Notes under the pieces: model-generated
The model's database searches: none
What the model saw: the letters and a program-made list of their open reading frames with translations, nothing else
Told to the model about the DNA's origin: nothing
Assembly: GCA_951799425.1 (NCBI GenBank)
Contig: OX637394.1
Coordinates: 37,961,001 to 38,025,000 of the forward strand
Source of the DNA: Ilex aquifolium
Lineage: Eukaryota > Streptophyta > Magnoliopsida > Aquifoliales > Aquifoliaceae
DNA: 64,000 nt
Reading direction: 5' to 3'
In this document: positions 46,382 to 54,828 of the stretch, piece after piece
Position numbering within the stretch: the stretch's first letter is position 1
How the letters are laid out: each line of letters opens with the position of its first letter
Program-made: the position numbers and the translations under genes

Positions 46382-46807
46382 CTAATCCGAGTCATCGCTT
46401 GGATCTATGTCATTATCAGTGACCCTTCCAACTTCTTGTCGCACATAACTTGTAAGTCCCGGACTGGCATAAGATGGTGTGTCAGGATAATCCTTACTCA
46501 GCCCATACACTATCCAGTTTAATCGATCGGTTGCACGACCCGAAATTGGTTCAGAACACTGATTATGTTTTTTCATATGAAATATCCTGCCACAATGGTA
46601 ACAAGCACCCAGTCGTTTGGAACGACGATGTTTAGCAAAATTGCTTCTGCCACACAATGGTTGTTGTTGTTTCTCTCGGATCTCAATTTTTCTCATATCC
46701 CTTGCTTTTCTCATTATCACAGCATGCACATCAGATGGGAAAATGCGTAGAACTCCTAGACTAAACCAAAAAAGTTTAGGATCCATGCTTGCTAAGACTA
46801 AAGACAT
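46382..46807 (-). CDS. p10-like zinc-finger protein, copy 2 (element E accessory gene)
   Basis: A 141-residue frame. A hydrophobic N-terminal helix (LFWFSLGVLRIFPSDVHAVI) is followed by a basic stretch, then CGRSNFAKHRRSKRLGAC and a CX2CX4HX6C pattern at C69, C72, H77 and C84, the block CSEPISGRATDRLNWI, and an acidic end (SDDSD). Order and spacing (GRS-x-FAK-x-RR, Cys cluster, ISG, DRL, acidic end) resemble vitivirus p10 and, more distantly, carlavirus nucleic-acid-binding proteins, which bind RNA and can suppress silencing. That comparison is from memory. About two thirds identical to copy 1. A role in nucleic-acid binding is inferred. Confidence 0.75.
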   Translation of the reverse strand: MSLVLASMDPKLFWFSLGVLRIFPSDVHAVIMRKARDMRKIEIREKQQQPLCGRSNFAKHRRSKRLGACYHCGRIFHMKKHNQCSEPISGRATDRLNWIVYGLSKDYPDTPSYASPGLTSYVRQEVGRVTDNDIDPSDDSD

Positions 46808-46916
46808 TCTATCTGGTTCTTTAACGTCTACCAGTCACAAAGACAGTTGAAGCTGCATCCGATGTAATCATGAAATACAGGTACAAATACTAAAAAAAAC
46901 GCGATCCAAAAAAAAT

Positions 46917-46919
<3 letters not shown>

Positions 46920-46949
<30 letters not shown>
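46920..46949 (-). repeat. Sense-strand poly(A) tract of 30 bases before p10-like copy 2
   Basis: An uninterrupted T run on the plus strand reads as poly(A) in the direction of the element. It lies between the 54-residue protein (ends 47022) and p10-like copy 2 (starts 46807). Confidence 0.9.
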
Positions 46950-47021
46950 CAGATCTAAAACTAAAATTACAAATACGAAACTAGAGAAAATATACCAAAA
47001 TACAAGCGGAAGGAAGAAGAT

Positions 47022-47186
47022 TTAGGATGAAACAAACAAATTAACGAAGAAGGAATAAACCCAGAATACATAGGATTGAGGAGGATTATTTGGCAAATTA
47101 TCAGATCTTACTGTAACAGCAATTACAACATAGTCATTGGAGGGCATAGCAAATTCACAAGGAATCTTATAAAGACAAATAGCCAT
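47022..47186 (-). CDS. 54-residue hydrophobic protein (element E), homologous to a module in element D
   Basis: ATG at 47186, stop at 47022. It contains KIPCEFAMPSNDYVVIAVTV and a C-terminal hydrophobic stretch SYVFWVYSFFVNLFV. The copy in pararetrovirus D (41116-40931) is roughly 70% identical over the shared part, and DNA similarity extends upstream to about 47310. The layout (short hydrophobic start, PCEF, end anchor) suggests a small membrane-bound protein. A distant likeness to potexvirus TGBp3 (Pro-Cys followed by a beta-rich patch) is weak and not claimed. Confidence 0.6.
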   Translation of the reverse strand: MAICLYKIPCEFAMPSNDYVVIAVTVRSDNLPNNPPQSYVFWVYSFFVNLFVSS

Positions 47187-47352
47187 GAGAATCACAAGCT
47201 GTAGATATCAAATTTCAAATATATATATAAATGAAATTACAAACAAGCAATACTTACAACACTAGCACTAGTGGGCTAGTGGAGATAAGGTTGTAAGGTA
47301 CAGATCTGTTCATCTGCCGAAACCTACAAACAAAATACAACAATTACTCAAC

Positions 47353-47484
47353 TCAAGGAATATCTGGGTTTCTCTGGAAACTCCTCATCCTAAGTGTGAG
47401 AACACAAAGAGCACCCAGGTACACATACAAACATATAAGACAAATTATTAAACAAAAGACTGGATCGTCGGCGTATATGGTCAT
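47353..47484 (-). CDS. 43-residue membrane protein, copy 2 (element E)
   Basis: ATG at 47484, stop at 47353. It starts MTIYADDPV, has one membrane segment (about residues 9-30) and ends RNPDIP. It shares DDP, the membrane segment and the NPD-x-P end with the 48-residue protein at 48951-48805. Too short for a family call. A single-pass membrane protein is inferred. Confidence 0.55.
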   Translation of the reverse strand: MTIYADDPVFCLIICLICLYVYLGALCVLTLRMRSFQRNPDIP

Positions 47485-48049
47485 GGATTTACAGGGGGTG
47501 AGTTGTTTTTACAGAGAACAGAAAGAACGACGACGAAGAAGAAGAGAAGAAAAAGAAAGAGAAGAAGATAAGGGAAAGAGAAAAGGGGGGAACCAACACC
47601 GGTGATGGTGGAAGAAAAAGAAAAAGGTGGAAGGCCTAATAAAGGCATTCCTCAGATTTTTTTTTTTTTTTTTTAATATAAGAAAGTGTCGGCAGGAGCT
47701 GGCAGGCAGAAGAAAAGAAAAAAAAGAAGAAGAAAGGCAGTGGGAGGCCCCCCCTTTTTTTTTTCTAACTTTACTTTCGGCAGTGTCGGCAGGCGCAATA
47801 ATCGCAGCAGGCGCAATAATGGTGCATAGTAATAAAAATGAGTAGGGTAAGAGAACACCTCGCACTTGAGCTTTGACTCATGCACCAATATCTGAAACTA
47901 GGAACAACAAAATTATACAACAAAAGAAAGTGATATGCAAAAGAGTTTGTACAGAACATAAAAAAATAAAATAAAATAAAATAAAATAAAATTTACAGAC
48001 TCGGACCTTCAGCTCTCATTCCCAACCTCAGTACACTTTTCCACAGAGG
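47485..48049 (-). other. Simple-sequence spacer between accessory genes of element E
   Basis: Purine-rich and pyrimidine-rich runs give long Phe- and Ser-rich frames that I do not regard as genes. A sense-strand A tract lies at 47657-47674 and a TTTTA-type repeat (minus strand) at about 47960-47992. Confidence 0.55.
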
Positions 48050-48481
48050 TCAATCCGATTCCCCCTCCGTATCTGTGTAAAATGGACAACTAGTAACTCT
48101 CCCAACTTCCTCTCTCACAAATCGGTTAAGCACAGTACCGGAATAGCATGGCGTATCAGGGTAATCCTTACTCAGCCCATGTTTTATCCAGTTTAATCGA
48201 TCGGTTGCGCGACCGGAAATTGGTTCAGAACATTTGTTGTATCTTTTCTCATGAAAGTATCTGCCACACTGTTTACAGGCACCAAGTCGTGTAGCACGAC
48301 GACGTTTAGAATAACTGCTTCGGCCACAGAGGGGTTTCGCTTGTTTTTCTTTGATTTCAGCCTTCCTTACTAATCTTGCTTTTCTCATGATCATGGTATG
48401 TACATCAGATGGAAAAGTACGTAGGACTCCTAGACTAAACCAAAAAAGATTTACATCCATGATTGATACTCTATGACCCAT
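48050..48481 (-). CDS. p10-like zinc-finger protein, copy 1 (element E accessory gene)
   Basis: A 143-residue frame with the same plan as copy 2: hydrophobic helix (LFWFSLGVLRTFPSDVH), CGRSSYSKRRRATRLGAC, CX2CX4HX6C at C69, C72, H77 and C84, then CSEPISGRATDRLNWI, GLSKDYPDTP and an acidic end. About 89 of the first 130 residues match copy 2 without gaps, and the conserved residues are those expected for a binding domain, so both copies look under selection. The zinc pattern differs from the CX2CX4HX4C knuckle in the gag of the same element, so it is not a gag duplicate. Likely an RNA-binding or silencing-suppressor protein of viral type (inference). Confidence 0.75.
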   Translation of the reverse strand: MGHRVSIMDVNLFWFSLGVLRTFPSDVHTMIMRKARLVRKAEIKEKQAKPLCGRSSYSKRRRATRLGACKQCGRYFHEKRYNKCSEPISGRATDRLNWIKHGLSKDYPDTPCYSGTVLNRFVREEVGRVTSCPFYTDTEGESD

Positions 48482-48676
48482 TATCTGGTTTTTTTACGTC
48501 TTCCAGTCACAAAGACGATCAAAACTGACCCACAGATATTATCATTAATACAAGGTACATAATATGAACAGATACAACAATAAAAACAAAAAAAAATTTA
48601 CAGAAAATTTTACGGGTTCAACCTGCGCAGATCAACTACTGTAAACTGCAGATCAACTATTGTAAACTGTAGATCT

Positions 48677-48713
48677 CACCCCCCAACCTAGACTGAACAT
48701 TGTCCCCAATGTT
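48677..48713 (-). promoter_or_regulatory. Internal polypurine tract and hairpin of element E
   Basis: Minus strand: stem AACATTG, loop GGGA, stem CAATGTT, then CAGTC and TAGGTTGGGGGGTGAG. It repeats the arrangement beside the 3' LTR (44488-44523). It may mark the ancestral end of the element before the cassette was gained, or serve as a second priming site. Confidence 0.6.
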
Positions 48714-48804
48714 TCGAGTTTTTCGGTTTGTAGAGCTTGAATACGCAGTTAACTGTGGAGATCTGTTCAATCGCCGATGACCTATACCAAAAAAAAAACA
48801 TAGA

Positions 48805-48951
48805 TTAAGCATCTTTGGGGTGGTCTGGGTTTTCATTGGGACAAAAACCCTTGATCATCAGTGCGGCCCGAAGAAGAACAGCCATAAGTAAATAATACAA
48901 ACAAATGTAGATCATGAGAAGGAGGATAGGGTCATCGAAAAATGCAGACAT
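48805..48951 (-). CDS. 48-residue membrane protein, copy 1 (element E)
   Basis: It starts MSAFFDDPI at 48951, with a hydrophobic span of about 25 residues (LLLMIYICLYYLLMAVLL) and a polar end NPDHPKDA. A longer upstream frame exists but is Phe- and Ser-rich simple sequence. The similarity to 47484-47353 suggests a duplicated unit [membrane protein, p10-like]. Confidence 0.55.
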   Translation of the reverse strand: MSAFFDDPILLLMIYICLYYLLMAVLLRAALMIKGFCPNENPDHPKDA

Positions 48952-49103
48952 GGTACTGTTATGGGTTGGATCGTGGTACAGAAGACCAGATGCAGTGGAG
49001 AAGAAGAAGAAAAGAGAAGAAGCAGAAGAAGAAAAAGAAAAGAAAAGAGTAAAGGTGTGGTGAGGAAAAGAAAAAAAAAGAAAAAAAAAAAGCGATGGGA
49101 GCC

Positions 49104-52100
49104 TTATAAAGGCAGTCCATCGTGTCGGGTGTCTGACTGACCCGACCCTTTTTTGTGTCGGCAAGCGTAATCTCCGGAGTGATATCCGGAGATACTTTCT
49201 GGATCCATTAAAAAAATGGTCTCCACATTTTGGACAAAATTCTCCACAAAGGGTTTTAATCTCTGACCATTGACGGTAAAAATGTTACCGTTTGATGGGT
49301 TCTCCACTTCCACTGCCCCATGTTCAAATACCTTTTTAACAATGTATGGTCCAGTCCATCTTGATTTCAACTTACCAGGAAATAGGCGAAGTCTCGAATT
49401 GAAAAGTAGAACCTTTTGATCAGGTTCAAAAGATTTTCGCACTATGTTCTTGTCATGAAAAATTTTCATCCTGGTTTTTGCAATCTTAGCATTTTCATAT
49501 GCTTCATTTCTCAATTCCTCCAATTCATTAATCTGAAGCTTCCGTGACAGTCCAGCCTTGTCTAAGTCAAAATTCATTGCTTTAATAGCCCAGTATGCCC
49601 TATGTTCCAATTCCACAGGCAAGTGACATGGCTTTCCATAGACTAATCGATAGGGAGACATGCCCAAAATTGTTTTAAAAGCAGTTCGGTATGCCCAGAG
49701 CGCATCAGTTAGTCTTAATGACCAATCTTTGCGATCTGGGTTCACCGTTTTTTCCAAAATTAATTTGATCTCCCGATTAGCTAACTCAGCTTGTCCACTG
49801 GTCTGTGGATGATAAGGGGTTGCAATTTTGTGAAAAATCAAGTATTTTTTCATTAAATTCCAGAAGGGACGATTGCAAAAATGAGAACCCCCATCACTTA
49901 TAATGGATTTTGGAATTCCAAACCGAGATAAAATATTTTCTTTTAAAAACTTGATCACTGTTTGATGATCATTATTTCGGCATGGAATTGCTTCAACCCA
50001 TTTGGATACATAGTCTACGGCTACTAAAATGTATAGATAGCCAAAGGAGGGGGGAAATGGTCCCATAAAATCGATACCCCAACAGTTAAAAATTTCGATC
50101 ACCAAAATTGGGTTTAAGGGCATCATGTTTCTTTTTGAAATGTTTCCCAACCTTTGACATCTATCGCAAGTTACGCAAAAAGCATGGACATCGTGGAAAA
50201 GTGTGGGCCAGTAAAATCCACACTGCAAGATTTTTGCAGCGGTTTTTCGAGATGAAAAATGACCACCGCATGCTTCTGAATGACAAAATGTAATTACCTG
50301 TCTACTTTCCTGAGCGGGGATGCAACGTCTTATGATCTGATCCTTACAGTACTTGAATACGTAGGGATCTTCCCAAAAGAAATTGCGGACCTCCCTCAGA
50401 AACTTCTTTTTGTCCATGGGAGTGAAAAATGGAGGAAGTGTTCCGGTAGCAAGGAAATTAGCAATATCAGCGTACCATGGGGTTTCATCAATCCTGAATA
50501 GTTGTTCATCGGGGAATTTTTCATTGATTGGCAGTCCATCCTCATGAAATTCATAAGTTAATCTTGACAGATGATCTGCCACCACATTTTCCACACCCTT
50601 TTTGTCCTTAATGACTAAATCAAATTCTTGGAGCAAAAGGATCCATCTCAAGAGCCTTGGTTTGGCATCTTTTTTTGTAAGCAAAAATTTCAGTGCTGCA
50701 TGGTCAGTAAATACAGTAACAGAAGAACCAACCAGATAAGATCGAAATTTTTCCAATGCAAATACTACAGCAAGTAATTCCTTTTCAGTTGTTGAGTAAT
50801 TCATTTGGGCATCATTTAAAGTTTTACTTGCATAGTAAATCACATGTGGCTTCTTATCTTTTCTTTGTCCCAAAACAGCACCTACAGCATAGTCACTAGC
50901 ATCACACATCAATTCAAAGGGTAGAGTCCAGTCAGGAGGTTGCATTATTGGGGCAGAAATTAACATGCCTTTGAGTTTGTCAAAGGATTTTTGGCACGCT
51001 TCATTCCAGTCAAAAATGACATCCTGACTCAAAAGATGACACATAGGTTTTGCTATGGTGCTGAAGTCTTTTATGAACCTTCTGTAGAATCCTGCATGAC
51101 CTAAGAATGATCGAACATCCTTTACAACCCTAGGAGCAGGAAGATTCCTTATCAAATCAATTTTTGCTTTATCAACTTTCATGCCTTCAGACGACACAAT
51201 GTGACCCAAGACAATGCCTTGATTCACCATGAAATGACATTTCTCCCAGTTAAGCACCAGATTTGCCTCTTTGCATCTCATCAAAACTTTTTCTAGGTTA
51301 GCTAGACACAAATCAAATGAGTCACCATATACCGAGAAATCATCCATGAAAATTTCCAAAAAATTTTCGACCATGTCACTGAACAAGCTCAGCATACATC
51401 TTTGAAATGTTGCAGGAGCGTTACAAAGTCCGAATGGCATCCTTTTGAATGCAAAGGTGCCAAATGGACATGTGAATGTGGTCTTTTCTTGGTCATTCAG
51501 AGCTATCTCAATTTGATTGTATCCGGAATACCCATCCAGGAAACAGTAAAATTCATGGCCTGCTATTCTCTCGAGGACTTGGTCAAGGAAGGGAAGAGGA
51601 AAATGGTCTTTTCTAGTCACCAGATTGAGTTTTCGATAGTCAATGCACATTCGCCATCCTGTGACGACTCGTGTTGGCACGAGTTCATTTGCATCATTTT
51701 TGACTACTGTGACTCCAGATTTCTTTGGTACAACTTGGGTTGGACTAACCCATTTGCTATCGGAGATAGGAAAAATTATCCCTGCATCCAGGAGTTTGAG
51801 CACTTCCAGTCTCACAACCTCTTTCATGTGAGGATTCAATCGTCGCTGCATTTGACGAGAGGGTTTTGAGTCCTCTTCAAGGTATATGGCATGATTACAA
51901 ATTAACGGGCTTATACCTTTCAAATCAGCGATGGTCCACCCAATGGTGCTTTTGTGACTTTTAAGAACTTCAATTAATTGAGCTTCTTGCAAGTCTGTGA
52001 TTTTTGAAGAAATTACCACTGGGTAAGATTTATCCTCACCTAAAAATGCATACTTGAGATCAGATGGGAGCGGTTTCAGTTCAGGCTTTGGTGGCCTGTC

Positions 52101-54704
52101 ACTTGAAGATAGTGGTTTTGTACCACTTGATGAAATTTCTTCAAATTTAGGAGCCCATGTCCCCACATTGAAGGTAGGACACTCAATGGAGTTTTGTTCC
52201 AGAGAGTCAGATGAGTCAGATTTTGACAAAGTTGATTCACTAAGATCCTCACAGAATGAGTCATTCAGATGTGCTTGTATTAATGACTCAATGAAATTTA
52301 TTTCTCCTACCTCCTCGTACTCTCTTGGGTGTTTTGCAATGTCAAAGACGTTCATTTCGAGAGTCATATCCCCAAAAGTCAATTTCATAATACCATTCCT
52401 GCAATTGATTAGTGCATTGGAGGTTGCTAGAAAAGGTCGACCAAGAATGACAGGAATTGGAGTTTCTGAATGAACTTCTGGATGAGTATCTAGAACAATG
52501 AAGTCTACAGGGAAGACAAAATTATCCACTTGAACAAGTACATCTTCAACAATACCCCTAGGAATTTTTACAGATCTATCTGCCAATTGGAGTGTGGTGC
52601 AAGTGGGTTTCAGTTCACCTAAACCCAACTGCTGGTAGACAGAGAAAGGAAGCAAGTTGACACTAGCTCCAAGGTCTAACAATGCTTGCTCAATTTTGAA
52701 ATTTCCAATGACACATGACACAGTGGGGCATCCTGGATCTTCGCACTTTGAAGGAATTTTTTGTTGAAGTAGGGCACTGGCTTGTTCTGTGAAGAAGGCT
52801 CTTTTTTGAACATTTTGGCTTCTTTTGACTGTGCACAAGTCTTTTAGAAACTTGGCATAAGCTGGAACCTGTTGGATTGCATCCAGAAGTGGGATGTTGA
52901 TTTTTACTTGCTTGAAAAGCTCGTAAATTTCAGACTGATTGTTTGCTTTCTGTATGCTCTTGAGTCTATGAGGGAAAGGAGCAGGAATAGAACACGAGGG
53001 TTCTTCTTCCCTTGATGGCTCTGGTTCTTGTTCAATCATGGGATCACAGTCATTTTTTTTTTCAAGTTCTGGCTCACTTAATGGGTTGGCTGGAATTGAG
53101 ACTGGTTTTGGGTCTGGAATCAGCATGTTTCTGATGGACTTGTCAATCTTTTTGCCACTTCTCAATGTGGTGACAGTTTTGGCTTGGTCTTGTGGAGTTT
53201 CCATAGTTGATGGATTTCCCACCTGAAATTGGCCTTGTGGAGGCTTTGGTTGGGCAGGAAATTTTCCCTTCTCATGTGTGCTCATGGACTGGGTCAGCTT
53301 TTGAATGTGGCCTTTGAGATCCTCAAAAGATTGTGTGGTCTGGGCCTTGAAATCAATAAAAGCCTGAGTAGAACTATTGTTATAGCTCATTTGGGTTTGC
53401 ATGAATTGATTCAATGTATCTTCAAGGTTCCTTTTGTGTGGTGGTTGATATGGAGGATATTGTGGAGGTCCTTGAGGTGGTTGTGGTGGCCCTTGTGGAT
53501 GAGGATATTGTGGAGGTCCTTGAGGTGGTTGTTGTGGACTTTGTTGCTGATTCATGGGGGTTGGTTGTGTGTTTCTCCAACTGAAATTTGGGTGGTTCCG
53601 CCACCCTGGATTGTATGTTTCAGAGTATGGGTTGGAGTAAGGCTTGTTGAAATTGGAAATGGCATTTGTTTGTTCCAACAAAACTTCTTTGAATGCCGGA
53701 ATGGTCGGGCATTCCCCAGTAGGATGCCCTGTTAGTGCACAAATCCCACACACTTGTTCTGTGGGAGGGACAACATCAACTTGATGGACCTTTTTCATCT
53801 CTAAAGCTTCAAGCTTTCGAGACAAAGTGGACATTTTTGCTCTAAGATCATCATCTTCTCTCAAGACATACTTACCCCCTTGGAAAGTAGGTGGTTTGGC
53901 TTCTACAGTGGTAGGAGATGCTGAGTCCCACATTTGAGAACTGTCAGATATGGTATCAAAAAAATTGAATGCCTCCTCCAGACTTTTTCCCATGAACTCT
54001 CCTTGAGCCATCATTTCGACAAACTGTCGTAACCTAGTGGGCAAGGAGTCATAGAAAAATCCTACCAAAGTCCAATTTTCAAAAGCATGGTGTGGACAAG
54101 ATTGGAGAAGATCTTTGAATCTCTCCCAGCTTTGATAAAAAGTTTCCCCTTCTTTGATCGAAAAATTCATGATTTGTCTTTTGAGTGTATTAGTGCGGTG
54201 CAGAGGAAAGAATTTTCTGAAAAATTCATTCTGTAGAGCCTGCCAATTAGGGATTGAAAGAGATTTTAAAGAATGTAACCATTGTTTGGCTTTATCCCTC
54301 AAAGAGAAAGAAAACAATTTCATTTTTGTCAATTCAGAATTGTCTTGAAATGTTCCACACACTTCTTCGAAGTCTTTGATATGCAGATACGGATTTTCTG
54401 CATCTGATCCATGAAACACGGGCAATAACTGCACTGTCCCCGGCTTTACAGTAAAGAGGGGAGCATTTTCAGGAAAAATAAAACAAGAGGGGACACTATT
54501 CCTTGTGGGATGTAAGTAATCTCGCAATGTTCGAATGTTGGGTACTTCCCCCTCTCTCACATGATCTTCACCCTGCCTGTCAATATTTGCCATATTGAAG
54601 TTACAAGAATCGGCTTCTGATTTGGGTGAAAGTGGTTCAAGTTGATTTACAGACCCAGAAGATTCAGCAGGCAAATTTTGAAAGAGGCGATTGGTGTCAG
54701 TCAT
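49104..54704 (-). CDS. Gag-pol polyprotein of element E (Athila lineage)
   Basis: One uninterrupted frame of 1866 codons. Gag capsid region about residues 60-260; zinc knuckle CX2CX4HX4C ([14 protein letters not shown]) near 316-330; Gln- and Pro-rich linker; protease DLGAS near 673; reverse transcriptase with [12 protein letters not shown] and [12 protein letters not shown] near 1116; RNase H about 1250-1340 ([14 protein letters not shown]); integrase HHCC region near 1470-1520, core [11 protein letters not shown] and SIISDGG, and a C-terminal domain. It replicates the element through an RNA intermediate in cytoplasmic particles and inserts the DNA in the nucleus. Looks whole. Confidence 0.95.
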   Translation of the reverse strand: MTDTNRLFQNLPAESSGSVNQLEPLSPKSEADSCNFNMANIDRQGEDHVREGEVPNIRTLRDYLHPTRNSVPSCFIFPENAPLFTVKPGTVQLLPVFHGSDAENPYLHIKDFEEVCGTFQDNSELTKMKLFSFSLRDKAKQWLHSLKSLSIPNWQALQNEFFRKFFPLHRTNTLKRQIMNFSIKEGETFYQSWERFKDLLQSCPHHAFENWTLVGFFYDSLPTRLRQFVEMMAQGEFMGKSLEEAFNFFDTISDSSQMWDSASPTTVEAKPPTFQGGKYVLREDDDLRAKMSTLSRKLEALEMKKVHQVDVVPPTEQVCGICALTGHPTGECPTIPAFKEVLLEQTNAISNFNKPYSNPYSETYNPGWRNHPNFSWRNTQPTPMNQQQSPQQPPQGPPQYPHPQGPPQPPQGPPQYPPYQPPHKRNLEDTLNQFMQTQMSYNNSSTQAFIDFKAQTTQSFEDLKGHIQKLTQSMSTHEKGKFPAQPKPPQGQFQVGNPSTMETPQDQAKTVTTLRSGKKIDKSIRNMLIPDPKPVSIPANPLSEPELEKKNDCDPMIEQEPEPSREEEPSCSIPAPFPHRLKSIQKANNQSEIYELFKQVKINIPLLDAIQQVPAYAKFLKDLCTVKRSQNVQKRAFFTEQASALLQQKIPSKCEDPGCPTVSCVIGNFKIEQALLDLGASVNLLPFSVYQQLGLGELKPTCTTLQLADRSVKIPRGIVEDVLVQVDNFVFPVDFIVLDTHPEVHSETPIPVILGRPFLATSNALINCRNGIMKLTFGDMTLEMNVFDIAKHPREYEEVGEINFIESLIQAHLNDSFCEDLSESTLSKSDSSDSLEQNSIECPTFNVGTWAPKFEEISSSGTKPLSSSDRPPKPELKPLPSDLKYAFLGEDKSYPVVISSKITDLQEAQLIEVLKSHKSTIGWTIADLKGISPLICNHAIYLEEDSKPSRQMQRRLNPHMKEVVRLEVLKLLDAGIIFPISDSKWVSPTQVVPKKSGVTVVKNDANELVPTRVVTGWRMCIDYRKLNLVTRKDHFPLPFLDQVLERIAGHEFYCFLDGYSGYNQIEIALNDQEKTTFTCPFGTFAFKRMPFGLCNAPATFQRCMLSLFSDMVENFLEIFMDDFSVYGDSFDLCLANLEKVLMRCKEANLVLNWEKCHFMVNQGIVLGHIVSSEGMKVDKAKIDLIRNLPAPRVVKDVRSFLGHAGFYRRFIKDFSTIAKPMCHLLSQDVIFDWNEACQKSFDKLKGMLISAPIMQPPDWTLPFELMCDASDYAVGAVLGQRKDKKPHVIYYASKTLNDAQMNYSTTEKELLAVVFALEKFRSYLVGSSVTVFTDHAALKFLLTKKDAKPRLLRWILLLQEFDLVIKDKKGVENVVADHLSRLTYEFHEDGLPINEKFPDEQLFRIDETPWYADIANFLATGTLPPFFTPMDKKKFLREVRNFFWEDPYVFKYCKDQIIRRCIPAQESRQVITFCHSEACGGHFSSRKTAAKILQCGFYWPTLFHDVHAFCVTCDRCQRLGNISKRNMMPLNPILVIEIFNCWGIDFMGPFPPSFGYLYILVAVDYVSKWVEAIPCRNNDHQTVIKFLKENILSRFGIPKSIISDGGSHFCNRPFWNLMKKYLIFHKIATPYHPQTSGQAELANREIKLILEKTVNPDRKDWSLRLTDALWAYRTAFKTILGMSPYRLVYGKPCHLPVELEHRAYWAIKAMNFDLDKAGLSRKLQINELEELRNEAYENAKIAKTRMKIFHDKNIVRKSFEPDQKVLLFNSRLRLFPGKLKSRWTGPYIVKKVFEHGAVEVENPSNGNIFTVNGQRLKPFVENFVQNVETIFLMDPESISGYHSGDYACRHKKGSGQSDTRHDGLPL

Positions 54705-54804
54705 AAAACAAAATTATTCACAATAAGGCAAAAATATAAACAAAAAGAGAGGTTTTTTTTTTTTTTTTTTTTCACTTTTTTCTAAAAAAAACACCTTTTA
54801 TGAT

Positions 54805-54822
54805 TCCCCGGCAACGGCGCCA
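54805..54822 (-). promoter_or_regulatory. Primer-binding site of element E (tRNA-Asp type)
   Basis: Minus strand TGGCGCCGTTGCCGGGGA, fully complementary to the 3' end of plant tRNA-Asp, the primer known for Athila. Confidence 0.92.
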
Positions 54823-54828
54823 AAAACT

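Noticed and set aside
47022-47186. Potexvirus-type TGBp3 movement protein
   Set aside because: The likeness is limited to a Pro-Cys and a beta-rich patch; too weak to claim.
47509-47865. Phe-, Leu- and Ser-rich minus-strand frames
   Set aside because: Produced by purine and pyrimidine simple sequence; composition unlike a real protein and not seen elsewhere.
46382-48481. p10-like genes as duplicated gag zinc knuckles
   Set aside because: Spacing is CX2CX4HX6C and not CX2CX4HX4C, and the flanking residues match viral p10 type and not gag.
44488-49100. Classical Athila env-like gene
   Set aside because: No long frame with a signal peptide and two membrane spans is present; only small frames occur.
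48952-49164. Upstream extension of the 48-residue membrane protein
   Set aside because: It overlaps the end of gag-pol and is Phe- and Ser-rich simple sequence; the inner ATG gives the part shared with the second copy.
53229-53735. 168-codon plus-strand frame inside gag-pol of element E
   Set aside because: Trp- and Leu-rich shadow of the Pro- and Gln-rich gag linker on the other strand; no start context or family.
54805-54822. tRNA-Asp gene
   Set aside because: Only the 3' 18 bases match, exactly at the LTR border, so it is a primer-binding site.
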